Of a stretch of 33,566 bases of DNA, positions 1 through 5,930 are shown piece after piece. The position numbers and the translations under genes are program-made. The notes under the pieces are model-generated. The model saw only the letters and a list, made by a program, of their open reading frames with translations, did not search any database and was not told the DNA's origin. Every line of letters starts with the position of its first letter. The first letter of the stretch is position 1. Origin of the DNA: Candidatus Jordarchaeia archaeon (GTDB taxonomy: Archaea; Asgardarchaeota; Jordiarchaeia; Jordiarchaeales; Jordiarchaeaceae); NCBI GenBank assembly GCA_029856435.1, contig JAHQXB010000088.1:1-33566 (forward strand). The letters run 5' to 3'.

Positions 1-63
1 GTTCTTCCAGAGTTCACGCAACAACTTCACATCAACATCACGGGTAACTTTCACTATAATCAT
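1..63 (-). CDS. Start of an unidentified leftward gene (partial)
   Basis: An open frame starts at the ATG whose complement is at 61-63 and runs off the left edge. Only 21 residues are visible, beginning MIIVKVTRDVDVKLLRELWK, which reads like a beta strand followed by a helix. A TATA-like TTTTATAA lies on the minus strand near 97-104, about 35-40 bases before the ATG, so a short leader is expected. A GTG at 64-66 is an alternative start. Too little is present to name a family. The same AT-rich stretch also serves the divergent RNA candidate starting near 126. Confidence 0.4.
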   Translation of the reverse strand, partial: MIIVKVTRDVDVKLLRELWKN

Positions 64-95
64 CACAAACACCACAATAACATAGATCACTACTG

Positions 96-104
96 TTATA
101 AAAG
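96..104 (+). promoter_or_regulatory. TATA box for the structured RNA at 126-294
   Basis: TTATAAAAG sits about 26 bases before position 126, where the closing helix of the RNA candidate begins. That is the usual archaeal box A to start-site distance. No coding start follows at a suitable distance on this strand, which supports transcription of a non-coding RNA. Confidence 0.5.
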
Positions 105-125
105 TTTACTGAAGTACTATATAGT

Positions 126-294
126 ATGGAGGAGCACCTCCTGCTTGTGCGTCGGCTCCACGCGGCGCACATCCATACGCTCTCACCCTCAAGGGTGGAG
201 CACTTTGGTAGCCGCTCAAAGGGTACAGGCCCCAGCAACAAACTCAAACTCGTAGGGGTCGTGTTTTTTCGGACCAGCCGATGCACATCCTCCC
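126..294 (+). ncRNA. Structured RNA candidate N1
   Basis: This GC-rich stretch lies in an AT-rich gap and folds by eye into nested helices. GGAGG (128-132) pairs with CCTCC (290-294). GTGCGTCGGCT (147-157) pairs with AGCCGATGCAC (277-287), 11 bp with one G-U on the + strand. GCGGC (162-166) pairs with GCCGC (211-215) around a CTCACCC/GGGTGGAG hairpin at 182-200. GGCCCC (228-233) pairs with GGGGTC (256-261), again with one G-U that works only on the + strand. Together with the TATA box at 96-104 this supports a plus-strand RNA. Alternative local hairpins exist, such as GGAGG (128-132) with CCTCC (137-141). I could not match it to RNase P, SRP RNA, tRNA, 5S rRNA or a known riboswitch. Confidence 0.55.
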
Positions 295-426
295 CCCACT
301 CACCAAGCTCAAAAAAAGGTTTTTCATACCGCCACAAAAATTGGGAGGGTTTCCTCCTCCGGGTTCTCATTACTTACAATTCCAAATACTTACCGTCAAA
401 TTTAATTCTACCCTGATAGGAATCTA

Positions 427-434
427 TTTAAATG
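427..434 (+). promoter_or_regulatory. TATA box for the DUF47 gene
   Basis: TTTAAATG at 427-434 is followed by a predicted start near 458, giving a leader of about 20 bases that holds the AGAGGAAGG ribosome site just before the ATG at 480. Because the promoter lies between N1 and the gene, N1 is unlikely to be a 5' leader riboswitch for it. Confidence 0.45.
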
Positions 435-479
435 TATTCGGCTTAGAGATAAGACAGCCACGAAAGAGGAAGGAAACTA

Positions 480-1130
480 ATGACTATTGACCTAAATAAA
501 AACAAGGAGAGAATAGTCCTAGAGATAATCCAGGACCACATAAGAAAAATATTATTTGCAGTAAAAGAGCTGGCACCCTTCCTAGAAGCATGGTTTGAGG
601 GAAACGAAGCCGAAATGGAAAAAATAATATTAAAAATATCGCAAGCCGAAAACGAAGCCGAAGAAATAAAACTAGCCCTACTAGACGAGTTAAGCGTCGC
701 CGCAACATTAATACAGCGAGAAGACCTGATGCGCCTAGTACTTACAACTGATGAAATCGCCGATTACGCTGAAGGGACTGCCTTTAGACTAAAGGGACTC
801 AAAAACTGGAAACCCAAAGAAGCCCTAAAAGAAGACCTAAGAAACCTAGTAAACACCACCATAAACTCCGTTGAAACACTCCGAGACTCCATATTCACCA
901 TAGTGGAAGACGCAGAGAGAGCCAAAAAGGCTGCCGAGGAAGTAGACAAAGTTGAAAGATTTATGGACCAAATACACCGAGCCATTGAACAAACCCTATT
1001 TGAACTAGATATAGACAACCGCACCCTAATACGCCTATTGAGCGTAGTGAGCAATTTGGAGGATGCTGTAGACACTGCTGGAAAAGCGGCTGATGCAGTG
1101 CGCATAATCGCCGTAGCAAGACTAGGATAA
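480..1130 (+). CDS. DUF47/PhoU-like phosphate transport regulator
   Basis: The 216-residue all-helical protein matches DUF47 (UPF0111, TIGR00153) in size and pattern. It has two long acidic/basic helical hairpins, a repeated NEAEEIK-type metal-ligand pattern near residues 55-65, and a C-terminal helix rich in Ala and Asp (NLEDAVDTAGKAADAV). In this family the protein usually partners a Pit phosphate permease and is thought to regulate it in the cytoplasm. No permease is visible here, so the partner is unknown. The ATG is preceded by a good AGGAAGG site. It is followed after 47 bases by the endonuclease gene on the same strand, probably as one transcript. Codons end mostly in A or C. Confidence 0.75.
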   Translation: MTIDLNKNKERIVLEIIQDHIRKILFAVKELAPFLEAWFEGNEAEMEKIILKISQAENEAEEIKLALLDELSVAATLIQREDLMRLVLTTDEIADYAEGTAFRLKGLKNWKPKEALKEDLRNLVNTTINSVETLRDSIFTIVEDAERAKKAAEEVDKVERFMDQIHRAIEQTLFELDIDNRTLIRLLSVVSNLEDAVDTAGKAADAVRIIAVARLG

Positions 1131-1177
1131 ATAGAACAGGAAAAAAGGCACCAAAAATCGAAAAGGAGGCAAAACAA

Positions 1178-1756
1178 GTGGAGGCCACCGAAAAAACAGC
1201 ACCAACCAAAAAAAGAGCGGAACTAATTTCTGGAAATAGAGTAATAGTATGGAATCCTGAGGAAGGCTCCCAACTTTACGCCGAAGGCTTCTACGGACAA
1301 CCCCTAGGAATAAGAAAACCAAAATCACCCCAATTCACACGCCCCCTTGAACTCTCCCTACTAGAAGCCTTATACTTACTCCAAAAAGAAAAAATCACAC
1401 TCACCGACGCCCAAGACAACCACGCTATAACCCCCGAAGAACTACTGGAAAAAGCAGAACAAACCTACATAGACTTTAAAACCAAATATGCGGTCTACAA
1501 AGACCTTAGAGAAAAAGGGTACGTAGTCAGACCCGGGCTTAAATTTGGAGCAGACTTCTCCGTCTACGAGCACGGACCCGGCATAGATCACGCTCCCCTC
1601 ATAGTATCAGTCGTCCCAAAAGGAACACAGCTCAGCCCCATAGAAACGGTAAGGGCGGGACGTCTCGCAACCAGCGTCCGGAAAAAATTCGTGGTAGCAA
1701 CAGTATCTCCCACAGGGGAACCAAAATACTACATGTTCACGTGGCACAAACCCTAA
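1178..1756 (+). CDS. endA: tRNA-splicing endonuclease EndA
   Basis: This archaeal tRNA-intron endonuclease cuts bulge-helix-bulge introns from precursor tRNA and rRNA. The C-terminal catalytic domain is clear: YxxLRxxGYVVRPGLKFGADF (about 104-127) followed by the catalytic triad Tyr130 (SVYEHGP), His138 (DHAPLIV) and Lys169 or Lys170 (SVRKKFVVA), ending in an aromatic FTWHKP tail. At 192 residues it is the single-domain type that assembles as a tetramer, not the fused 300-residue type. The GTG start at 1178 is chosen because AAAGGAGG lies 8-9 bases before it. It sits between the DUF47 gene and the structured RNA at 1903-2112. Confidence 0.9.
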   Translation: MEATEKTAPTKKRAELISGNRVIVWNPEEGSQLYAEGFYGQPLGIRKPKSPQFTRPLELSLLEALYLLQKEKITLTDAQDNHAITPEELLEKAEQTYIDFKTKYAVYKDLREKGYVVRPGLKFGADFSVYEHGPGIDHAPLIVSVVPKGTQLSPIETVRAGRLATSVRKKFVVATVSPTGEPKYYMFTWHKP

Positions 1757-1872
1757 ACCCAAAAATCGAAAAACAAAATCACAAACTCAGATTCCCTATT
1801 TTTCCACTAATTATAAAAATAAAACAATTTCCTCCTCACAGTTCAAAAATCGAAATGACAAATCCGAAAAAA

Positions 1873-1880
1873 TTTTATAT
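1873..1880 (+). promoter_or_regulatory. TATA box for structured RNA N2
   Basis: TTTTATAT at 1873-1880 predicts a start near 1903-1905, about ten bases before the outer stem of N2. The next plausible coding start is about 290 bases farther on. Confidence 0.5.
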
Positions 1881-1902
1881 TCGCACGTGTGATATCAAGC
1901 TT

Positions 1903-2112
1903 AGCACAAGAAGAGGCCCAAGTGGGGTAGAGCAGTGTGGCTACACGCTGAGCCCATTGGTTTATCCTCGGGGACTGTGGCTTTCTTGGGTGTGTCTCCA
2001 AGATAATAGACATCCCCTGACCCGGGTTCCGTAGCCAGTTTGGCTGGTTCGGGATTTCAATTTGAGGATTAGCCTTTGGCTGTTCTCATGAATATCCCGG
2101 CTTGGGCCCTCA
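1903..2112 (+). ncRNA. Structured RNA candidate N2
   Basis: The ends pair: GGCCCAAG (1915-1922) with CTTGGGCC (2101-2108). Inside are AGC/GCT with GTGT/ACAC (1931-1949), GGGGA-C-TGT (1970-1978) with ACATCCCC (2010-2017), the perfect hairpin TCTTGG/CCAAGA (1984-2003), CCCG/CGGG enclosing AGCC/GGCT (2021-2053), and a second AGCC/GGCT hairpin (2071-2081). The stretch is much more GC-rich than its surroundings and has its own TATA box. An open frame of 97 codons crosses it but starts inside endA and looks like chance. The 3' end has a CCCGGCTTGGGCC stretch faintly like the end of RNase P RNA, but the conserved GGAAAGTCC and ACAGAA boxes are missing, so I leave it unnamed. Confidence 0.6.
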
Positions 2113-2193
2113 ATCACCTTTACTTGTCTTTGTGATAATCCTGATAACTTATACCTTAATGGTTTTTGTTAAGTATTGTATGGAGGGTCTACT

Positions 2194-2490
2194 TTGGTTG
2201 TGTTTTTGACTGCGGATTTGTTGGATAGTTTGAGTGACACTCCTTTTCCTGTTGAGCGGCGGACTGATTTTATTAAGTCTTCTAAGGATGATGTTTTGAG
2301 GGAGTTGGGTAGGGTGGAGTTTGATGAAATTATTGTGCGTGAAGATTATCTTGAGGCTTATAAGAAGAAGCGACATGTGGTTTCGATTGTTAAGTCTGGG
2401 AAATTCTTTTATGTTAGAAACGAGATGAAGGAAAGGAAGATTGGTACTTTGACAGCCTTGGCTTTGACTCTAACTGCTGGTATCCGATGA
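2194..2490 (+). CDS. Small hypothetical protein
   Basis: This codes for about 98 residues with no family I recognise. The open frame extends back to 2176, but GGAGGG at 2182-2187 is ideally placed (6 bases) before the TTG at 2194. The protein then begins MVVFLTADLLDSLS. It has mixed alpha/beta character, a charged middle (EIIVREDYLEAYKKKRHVV) and a hydrophobic C-terminal helix (IGTLTALALTLTAGI). Codons end almost entirely in G or T, the opposite of the two genes before N2. No membrane segment is certain. Confidence 0.55.
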   Translation: MVVFLTADLLDSLSDTPFPVERRTDFIKSSKDDVLRELGRVEFDEIIVREDYLEAYKKKRHVVSIVKSGKFFYVRNEMKERKIGTLTALALTLTAGIR

Positions 2491-2521
2491 TACCTACAGT
2501 ATTCACATTTATAGTACGAGT

Positions 2522-2665
2522 ATGAGGCTTCATAGTAATCGGGCAATTGTACAAATTATGTTTTCAATCACTGAGTGTCTAGCTTTAATAGTTCTAGAAA
2601 ACACGGTACTGATGTGGGCGTTGAAAATAGTCGTCTTCCTAATGGGAGGGCGTAATAGAGGTTAA
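2522..2665 (+). CDS. Possible 47-residue membrane protein
   Basis: An ATG frame shorter than usual cut-offs encodes 47 residues with a strongly hydrophobic centre (FSITECLALIVLENTVLMWA followed by LKIVVFLMGG) and basic ends, as expected for one membrane-spanning helix. It occupies most of the gap between two plus-strand genes. There is no good ribosome site, and the TATA-like ATTTATAG at about 2505-2512 is too close to the ATG. It may be chance. Confidence 0.25.
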   Translation: MRLHSNRAIVQIMFSITECLALIVLENTVLMWALKIVVFLMGGRNRG

Positions 2666-2680
2666 AGGCATTCCCCTTTG

Positions 2681-2731
2681 TTTGAAAGGCTGTTTTACAG
2701 TTCGAGTCACAATGGAACTATGTCTTTCAAA
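2681..2731 (+). promoter_or_regulatory. Nested hairpin upstream of the hydrolase gene
   Basis: TTTGAAAG (2681-2688) pairs perfectly with CTTTCAAA (2724-2731), and AGTTC (2699-2703) with GAACT (2715-2719) inside it. It ends about 70 bases before the chosen start of the alpha/beta hydrolase. It could act in the leader RNA or end the upstream transcript; neither is shown. The GTTCGAGTC inside resembles a tRNA T-loop but has no matching stem. Confidence 0.4.
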
Positions 2732-2799
2732 GGATGGAACATATCAAATGTTATTTATACTATGTGTCTCGATTTACGAATTGGTTAGGAGGATTTGTC

Positions 2800-3564
2800 T
2801 TGCCGTTTCTGATTATTAGGGGTATAAAGATTTTTTATGAGTCTGTTGGTCAGGGTTTACCGGTTGTTTTTATTCATGGTTCTATGGGTAGTCACATTTC
2901 TTGGGATTCGCAGAGGGCACTATCCAATAATTATAATTTGATTTTTTTAGACTTGCCGGGTCATGGTATGTCGGACCCAATTGAAGATGAGATTTCAGTG
3001 AAGCTTTTTGCTGATTATGCGGCGGAGTTTGTGAGGGGCTTAGGCATTGAGAGTATGGTTGCGGTGGGGCATTCTTTGGGTGGTGCGATCTGCATACAGT
3101 TAGCTCTAGATTATCCAGAGCTTTTGAGGGGCTTGGTCCTAGTGGGAACAGGAGCCAAGTTGGGTGTGCTTCCCACCATACTTGAGGCTCTAAGGACCAA
3201 TTTCAGGGAGAGCATTAACTTAGCTATTGGCAGTATGGCTTTTGCGGAGAACGCGGATCCAAAGATTGTGGAACAGGTAAAGGAGGAGTGTTTAAAATGC
3301 AATCCAAAGGCGGCATATTTAGATTTTGCGGCATGTAACAAGTTTGATGCGCGAGACAGAATTTCCGAGGTTAGCGTACCAACCCTAATTATTGTTGGTT
3401 CAGAAGATAAATTGACCCCAGTAAAGTGGTCTCGTTACCTGAATGAGAAGATTTCGAAGTCCACTCTGAAAATAGTTGAAAACGCAGGCCACATGGTAAT
3501 GATTGAGCAACCAGAAGAATTCAACCAAGCCATTCTAAATTTCTTAAACGCTTTACAAAATTAA
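2800..3564 (+). CDS. Alpha/beta hydrolase
   Basis: A cytoplasmic alpha/beta-fold hydrolase of 254 residues. In order it shows the oxyanion motif HGSMGSH, strand LIFLDLPGHGMSD, the nucleophile elbow GHSLGG with the catalytic Ser, the acid in IIVGSEDKLTP, and the catalytic His in NAGHMVMIEQPEEF near the end. The substrate cannot be inferred; esterases and carboxylic-ester or lactone hydrolases share this pattern. The longest frame begins at an ATG at 2734, but GGAGGA at 2788-2793 lies 6 bases before the TTG at 2800, giving the normal family N-terminus (MPFLIIRGIKIFYES). Codon third positions drift from G/T at the start of the gene to A/C at the end. Confidence 0.85.
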   Translation: MPFLIIRGIKIFYESVGQGLPVVFIHGSMGSHISWDSQRALSNNYNLIFLDLPGHGMSDPIEDEISVKLFADYAAEFVRGLGIESMVAVGHSLGGAICIQLALDYPELLRGLVLVGTGAKLGVLPTILEALRTNFRESINLAIGSMAFAENADPKIVEQVKEECLKCNPKAAYLDFAACNKFDARDRISEVSVPTLIIVGSEDKLTPVKWSRYLNEKISKSTLKIVENAGHMVMIEQPEEFNQAILNFLNALQN

Positions 3565-3667
3565 TTACAATTACCAAAAGATGTCTGCACTCTTCAGATG
3601 CTTAATAAGTATGGTTTTAACAGTGAATTTCTAGTTAATTTTAGAAGGGGCGGCTGCTTACTGTTAT

Positions 3668-4258
3668 TTGAAAACTTTAAAGGTGGTTTTAATTTTGGAT
3701 CTGAGAACCTGCTATAAAAGGGCGGTCAGTGACTTATTCAAGGTTATAAAGGCTGAAGATTTAAGCAGGGAGTTCCTCGACTTTTTTGAGGAAACCGAAA
3801 AAGGCATACACATATTGATTAGCTCTGCTCCTGATACTAACGTTCTCGACGAAATTTTGCAAGACGCTTACACCTTGGCTGAAAAAGTAGCAATGGTGAA
3901 GCCATCTTCTTTAAAAACGTTGAGACGCCTCAAAGACGAACACCAGCTGCAAATAAGTAGCTTTATGAATAAGTCACTAATACTTAGCGAAGAACTAAAG
4001 CTAGATGGAAAAATCGCAAATGAGGACTTAACCTGCCCGGGGTGCAGTAAGCTTCTATTCAAAGACTCGGATTTCTGTCCTTATTGTGGAACAGAGTTAC
4101 CCAAGTGTGCGGTTTGCGGCGAAGTTATAGGAGAAAATCACAGAATCGTAGTGTGCCCCAAATGTGGGGAAAGTACACATTCCAAATGTATATTTAAGAT
4201 AAACAAAAAATGCTCCAGATGTGGGTCTAACCTAACTGTAAAAAACAGTTCATCATAA
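3668..4258 (+). CDS. Zinc-ribbon protein with a C4HC3 RING/PHD-like end
   Basis: The 196 residues fall into an N-terminal mixed domain (1-115, unknown, ending in long helices) and a Cys-rich half. The first zinc site is a ribbon: Cys123-x2-Cys126 and Cys137-x2-Cys140. The second runs Cys147-x2-Cys150, Cys163-x2-Cys166, His171-x2-Cys174, Cys182-x2-Cys185. That order and spacing is the C4HC3 cross-brace seen in PHD and RING-variant fingers. Whether it works in ubiquitin-like conjugation or just in protein or RNA binding is unknown; no E1, E2 or ubiquitin gene is in the window. The TTG at 3668 would be almost leaderless behind a TATA-like AGTTAATTTTAG. The TTG at 3695 has AAAGGTGG 8 bases before it and is an alternative start. 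Confidence 0.7.
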   Translation: MKTLKVVLILDLRTCYKRAVSDLFKVIKAEDLSREFLDFFEETEKGIHILISSAPDTNVLDEILQDAYTLAEKVAMVKPSSLKTLRRLKDEHQLQISSFMNKSLILSEELKLDGKIANEDLTCPGCSKLLFKDSDFCPYCGTELPKCAVCGEVIGENHRIVVCPKCGESTHSKCIFKINKKCSRCGSNLTVKNSSS

Positions 4259-4296
4259 ACAAGTTCTAGATTTTTCCTCTCCTCAAATCTCTTATC

Positions 4297-4522
4297 TAAA
4301 AGAGCATAAAAAGTTTTTAGTGCACTTTGGGATTTAGGCCTTTTTTTGAGGGGCAATTCCCCCAGAGAAAAGAGATTCCCGTTCCCTGTAGAAATAAGCC
4401 TCATTAAGGCCCCTTTCTGGAAAAAGAAGGAACAACAAAGGAAAGAGAAACACAAAGGAAACCGGGCTCCAAAAAAACCAACCAGCAGGCAACTTACAAT
4501 AAAAACTTTTTACGCCCTTCTA
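4297..4522 (-). ncRNA. Long-hairpin element N7, probably read from the minus strand
   Basis: Positions 4297-4319 and 4500-4522 are complementary over 23 bases. All three departures from perfect pairing are A opposite C on the + strand, which become U-G pairs if the minus strand is transcribed, giving an unbroken 23-bp helix. The enclosed 180 bases hold a GGGG/CCCC hairpin (4350-4363), a GCCT/AGGC stem and a long pyrimidine-rich stretch. Two adenine-thymine-rich TATA-like sites lie at about 4530-4541 and 4565-4575 on the minus strand. The element separates the RING-like gene from the Cys-rich small gene. It could also be a non-autonomous inverted-repeat element; I see no flanking target duplication. 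Confidence 0.45.
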
Positions 4523-4599
4523 AAATAACTTTTTTAAACTCCATTTCACTATCATATTGACAACTTAAAATATCTGTTAGCATTAGGGACGTTATATTT

Positions 4600-4749
4600 A
4601 TGGTGAATTATGTTAAGCTTAACTGTTGTGACGAATGCTTCATGATTGAAATATGCGATAATCGCGAGATATGCTGCACCCTTTGTGAATTTTACGAAAA
4701 CGGGATATGCGCACTAGAGGAAGAAATTCTGTGGATAGAAGTTGAGTAA
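4600..4749 (+). CDS. 49-residue Cys-rich protein
   Basis: A short ATG frame encodes 49 residues with eight cysteines at 9, 10, 13, 19, 25, 26, 29 and 37, arranged as CCxxC, C, CCxxC and C. Acidic residues dominate the rest, and the protein ends WIEVE. The pattern suggests one or two zinc or iron-sulfur sites. The TTAGGGAC before the ATG is a weak ribosome site. It lies downstream of the RING-like protein on the same strand, but N7 separates them. No family is recognised. The high Cys density and proper start and stop make chance less likely. Confidence 0.5.
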   Translation: MVNYVKLNCCDECFMIEICDNREICCTLCEFYENGICALEEEILWIEVE

Positions 4750-4896
4750 AAAACGAGAATCAATTTGTTCTAAAACCTGCAAACTATCTGTGGACTAATC
4801 ATTACTGACTTTTTTCTTTGAATTATAGGGGGCTATGACGCTGAATCAATTGTGAGGCTATATGGTAAGGAGAAATTTTTAGCTTTTAATACCCTT

Positions 4897-5592
4897 TTAA
4901 ATTCTTTCACCCTCGGCTTTCTTTGCCTCAAGTTTAGAACTCGGTATTTTGACCATATCCTCTAATCCTAGGGCTCTAAGCGCCTCAAAAATAGCTCCCT
5001 TTTCGTCACTTGACAGTTCGTCTGCGTTTGTCTGAGCTACTGCTACTTGGGGTGTTGGGACTTGTGGTATTGGAGCCCGAGGTGGGGTTGGTGCACTTAT
5101 TTGGGGCGGTCTTAGGGGTTTGACTGTAGAGGTTGCGATAACTGGTTTGGGTGTTGGTGGTGTAGGCATAGTTGTTGCTGCGGGTATTTTGGGTGAGGGG
5201 AGTATTTCCGGTGCAACTCCAATCATTTCTGAAATCGATTTAGCGTATCTTCGCATAACCCCTAGATTAAGGCCTAGTTGTGAGGTGTCTTTGCTTGCTG
5301 CCACTAACATGTGGTTGGGTCCAGCTCTGGTGAGTAGAATGTGCCCGTTGTCGCCTCTGATTATTATGTCTGATAGGTTTCCGTAGTTTAGTTGCATGGA
5401 GGCCATTTCGCCTGTGCTAATCATGGCTGCCGAGGCTGCAGAAAGCATGTCAGCATCAACGGAAGCGGAAGCTGAACTGGCAATTCTTACTCCATCTCTC
5501 GTTATTACTGCCAGCCCTTCAAGCTTTGTAGTATCCTCTATCTTTTGCAGTAATGCTTTGATTTTTTCCGAAGTTTGTTCACTTATGGCCAT
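4897..5592 (-). CDS. Roadblock/LC7 protein with a Pro-rich tail
   Basis: Residues 5-122 form a Roadblock/LC7 domain: a helix, the strand LEGLAVITRDGVRIAS, the long helix with DADMLSAASAAMISTGEMA, then strands ending in HMLVAAS and a last helix. Such domains dimerise and act as partners or regulators of small Ras/MglA-type GTPases, and are common in archaea. A Pro/Thr-rich linker (about 130-187) follows, then a conserved-looking helical end (190-231, SSDEKGAIFEALRALGLEDM), which may be a binding peptide. No GTPase gene is nearby. Transcription likely starts from the TATA box at 5621-5628, leaving a very short leader. Confidence 0.85.
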   Translation of the reverse strand: MAISEQTSEKIKALLQKIEDTTKLEGLAVITRDGVRIASSASASVDADMLSAASAAMISTGEMASMQLNYGNLSDIIIRGDNGHILLTRAGPNHMLVAASKDTSQLGLNLGVMRRYAKSISEMIGVAPEILPSPKIPAATTMPTPPTPKPVIATSTVKPLRPPQISAPTPPRAPIPQVPTPQVAVAQTNADELSSDEKGAIFEALRALGLEDMVKIPSSKLEAKKAEGERI

Positions 5593-5620
5593 CTTGCTAC
5601 ACCATCATTTGTGGTGTTAC

Positions 5621-5628
5621 TATAAATA
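5621..5628 (-). promoter_or_regulatory. TATA box for the Roadblock gene
   Basis: On the minus strand the sequence reads TATTTATA, preceded by TTTAAG, about 30 bases before the ATG at 5592. The expected start near 5598 would give an almost leaderless message. Confidence 0.5.
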
Positions 5629-5930
5629 CTTAAACTGAGAGGTACTAAATATTTTTTGTCACGGTCAAACAACTATAAGTTTCATTTATTACTAATTTAT
5701 ATTAAAACTAAATTTACCTAATTTACTTCTAACACTATTTCCAGACTTTGGGCAAACTTTTTCTGATTAATACACCTCTACTTAGTCTATATACTGAGAT
5801 AAAACTCGCTTTTCATAATAGTACTTTCGGTCAAGTGTCTCCCCCCTACTTTCATATTTTTAAAAGTATTTTCTGTGGGGTTTAAATACTAAACAAAAAA
5901 TAGAAATATAAAGGGTTGAGGCTTATAGAA
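5629..5930. other. AT-rich gap before the Orc1/Cdc6-like gene
   Basis: About 300 bases with no gene. CGGTCAA occurs twice (near 5661 and 5829), the second followed by a run of six C. A TATA-like GTTTAAATAC lies near 5880-5889, before the ATPase gene. Replication origins often sit beside Orc1/Cdc6 genes in archaea, but I find no clear origin recognition box, so this is only a candidate. Confidence 0.25.

Noticed and set aside
38..416. Overlapping open frames on both strands across N1
   Set aside because: Composition is odd (many Arg, Ser and Cys), there are no ribosome sites, and the RNA helices explain the region better.
1903..2112. tRNA, tRNA with intron, SRP RNA or standard RNase P RNA at N2
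   Set aside because: A D-arm-like GGGGTAGAGC and T-loop-like GGTTC occur, but no 7-4-5-5 bp arm layout fits. The SRP helix 8 GGAAGG/AGCAG pattern and the RNase P GGAAAGTCC and ACAGAA boxes are absent.
2660..2735. tRNA gene suggested by GTTCGAGTC
   Set aside because: The flanking bases do not form a T-stem, and no acceptor or anticodon arm can be drawn.
4297..4522. Insertion sequence with terminal inverted repeats
   Set aside because: There is no transposase frame inside and no visible target duplication; a non-autonomous element is not excluded but the minus-strand G-U pattern favours an RNA.
5640..5930. Replication origin with origin recognition boxes
   Set aside because: Only weak fragments (TTTCCAG, a C run, two CGGTCAA copies) were seen; no full recognition box or inverted pair was found, so it is kept only as a candidate gap.
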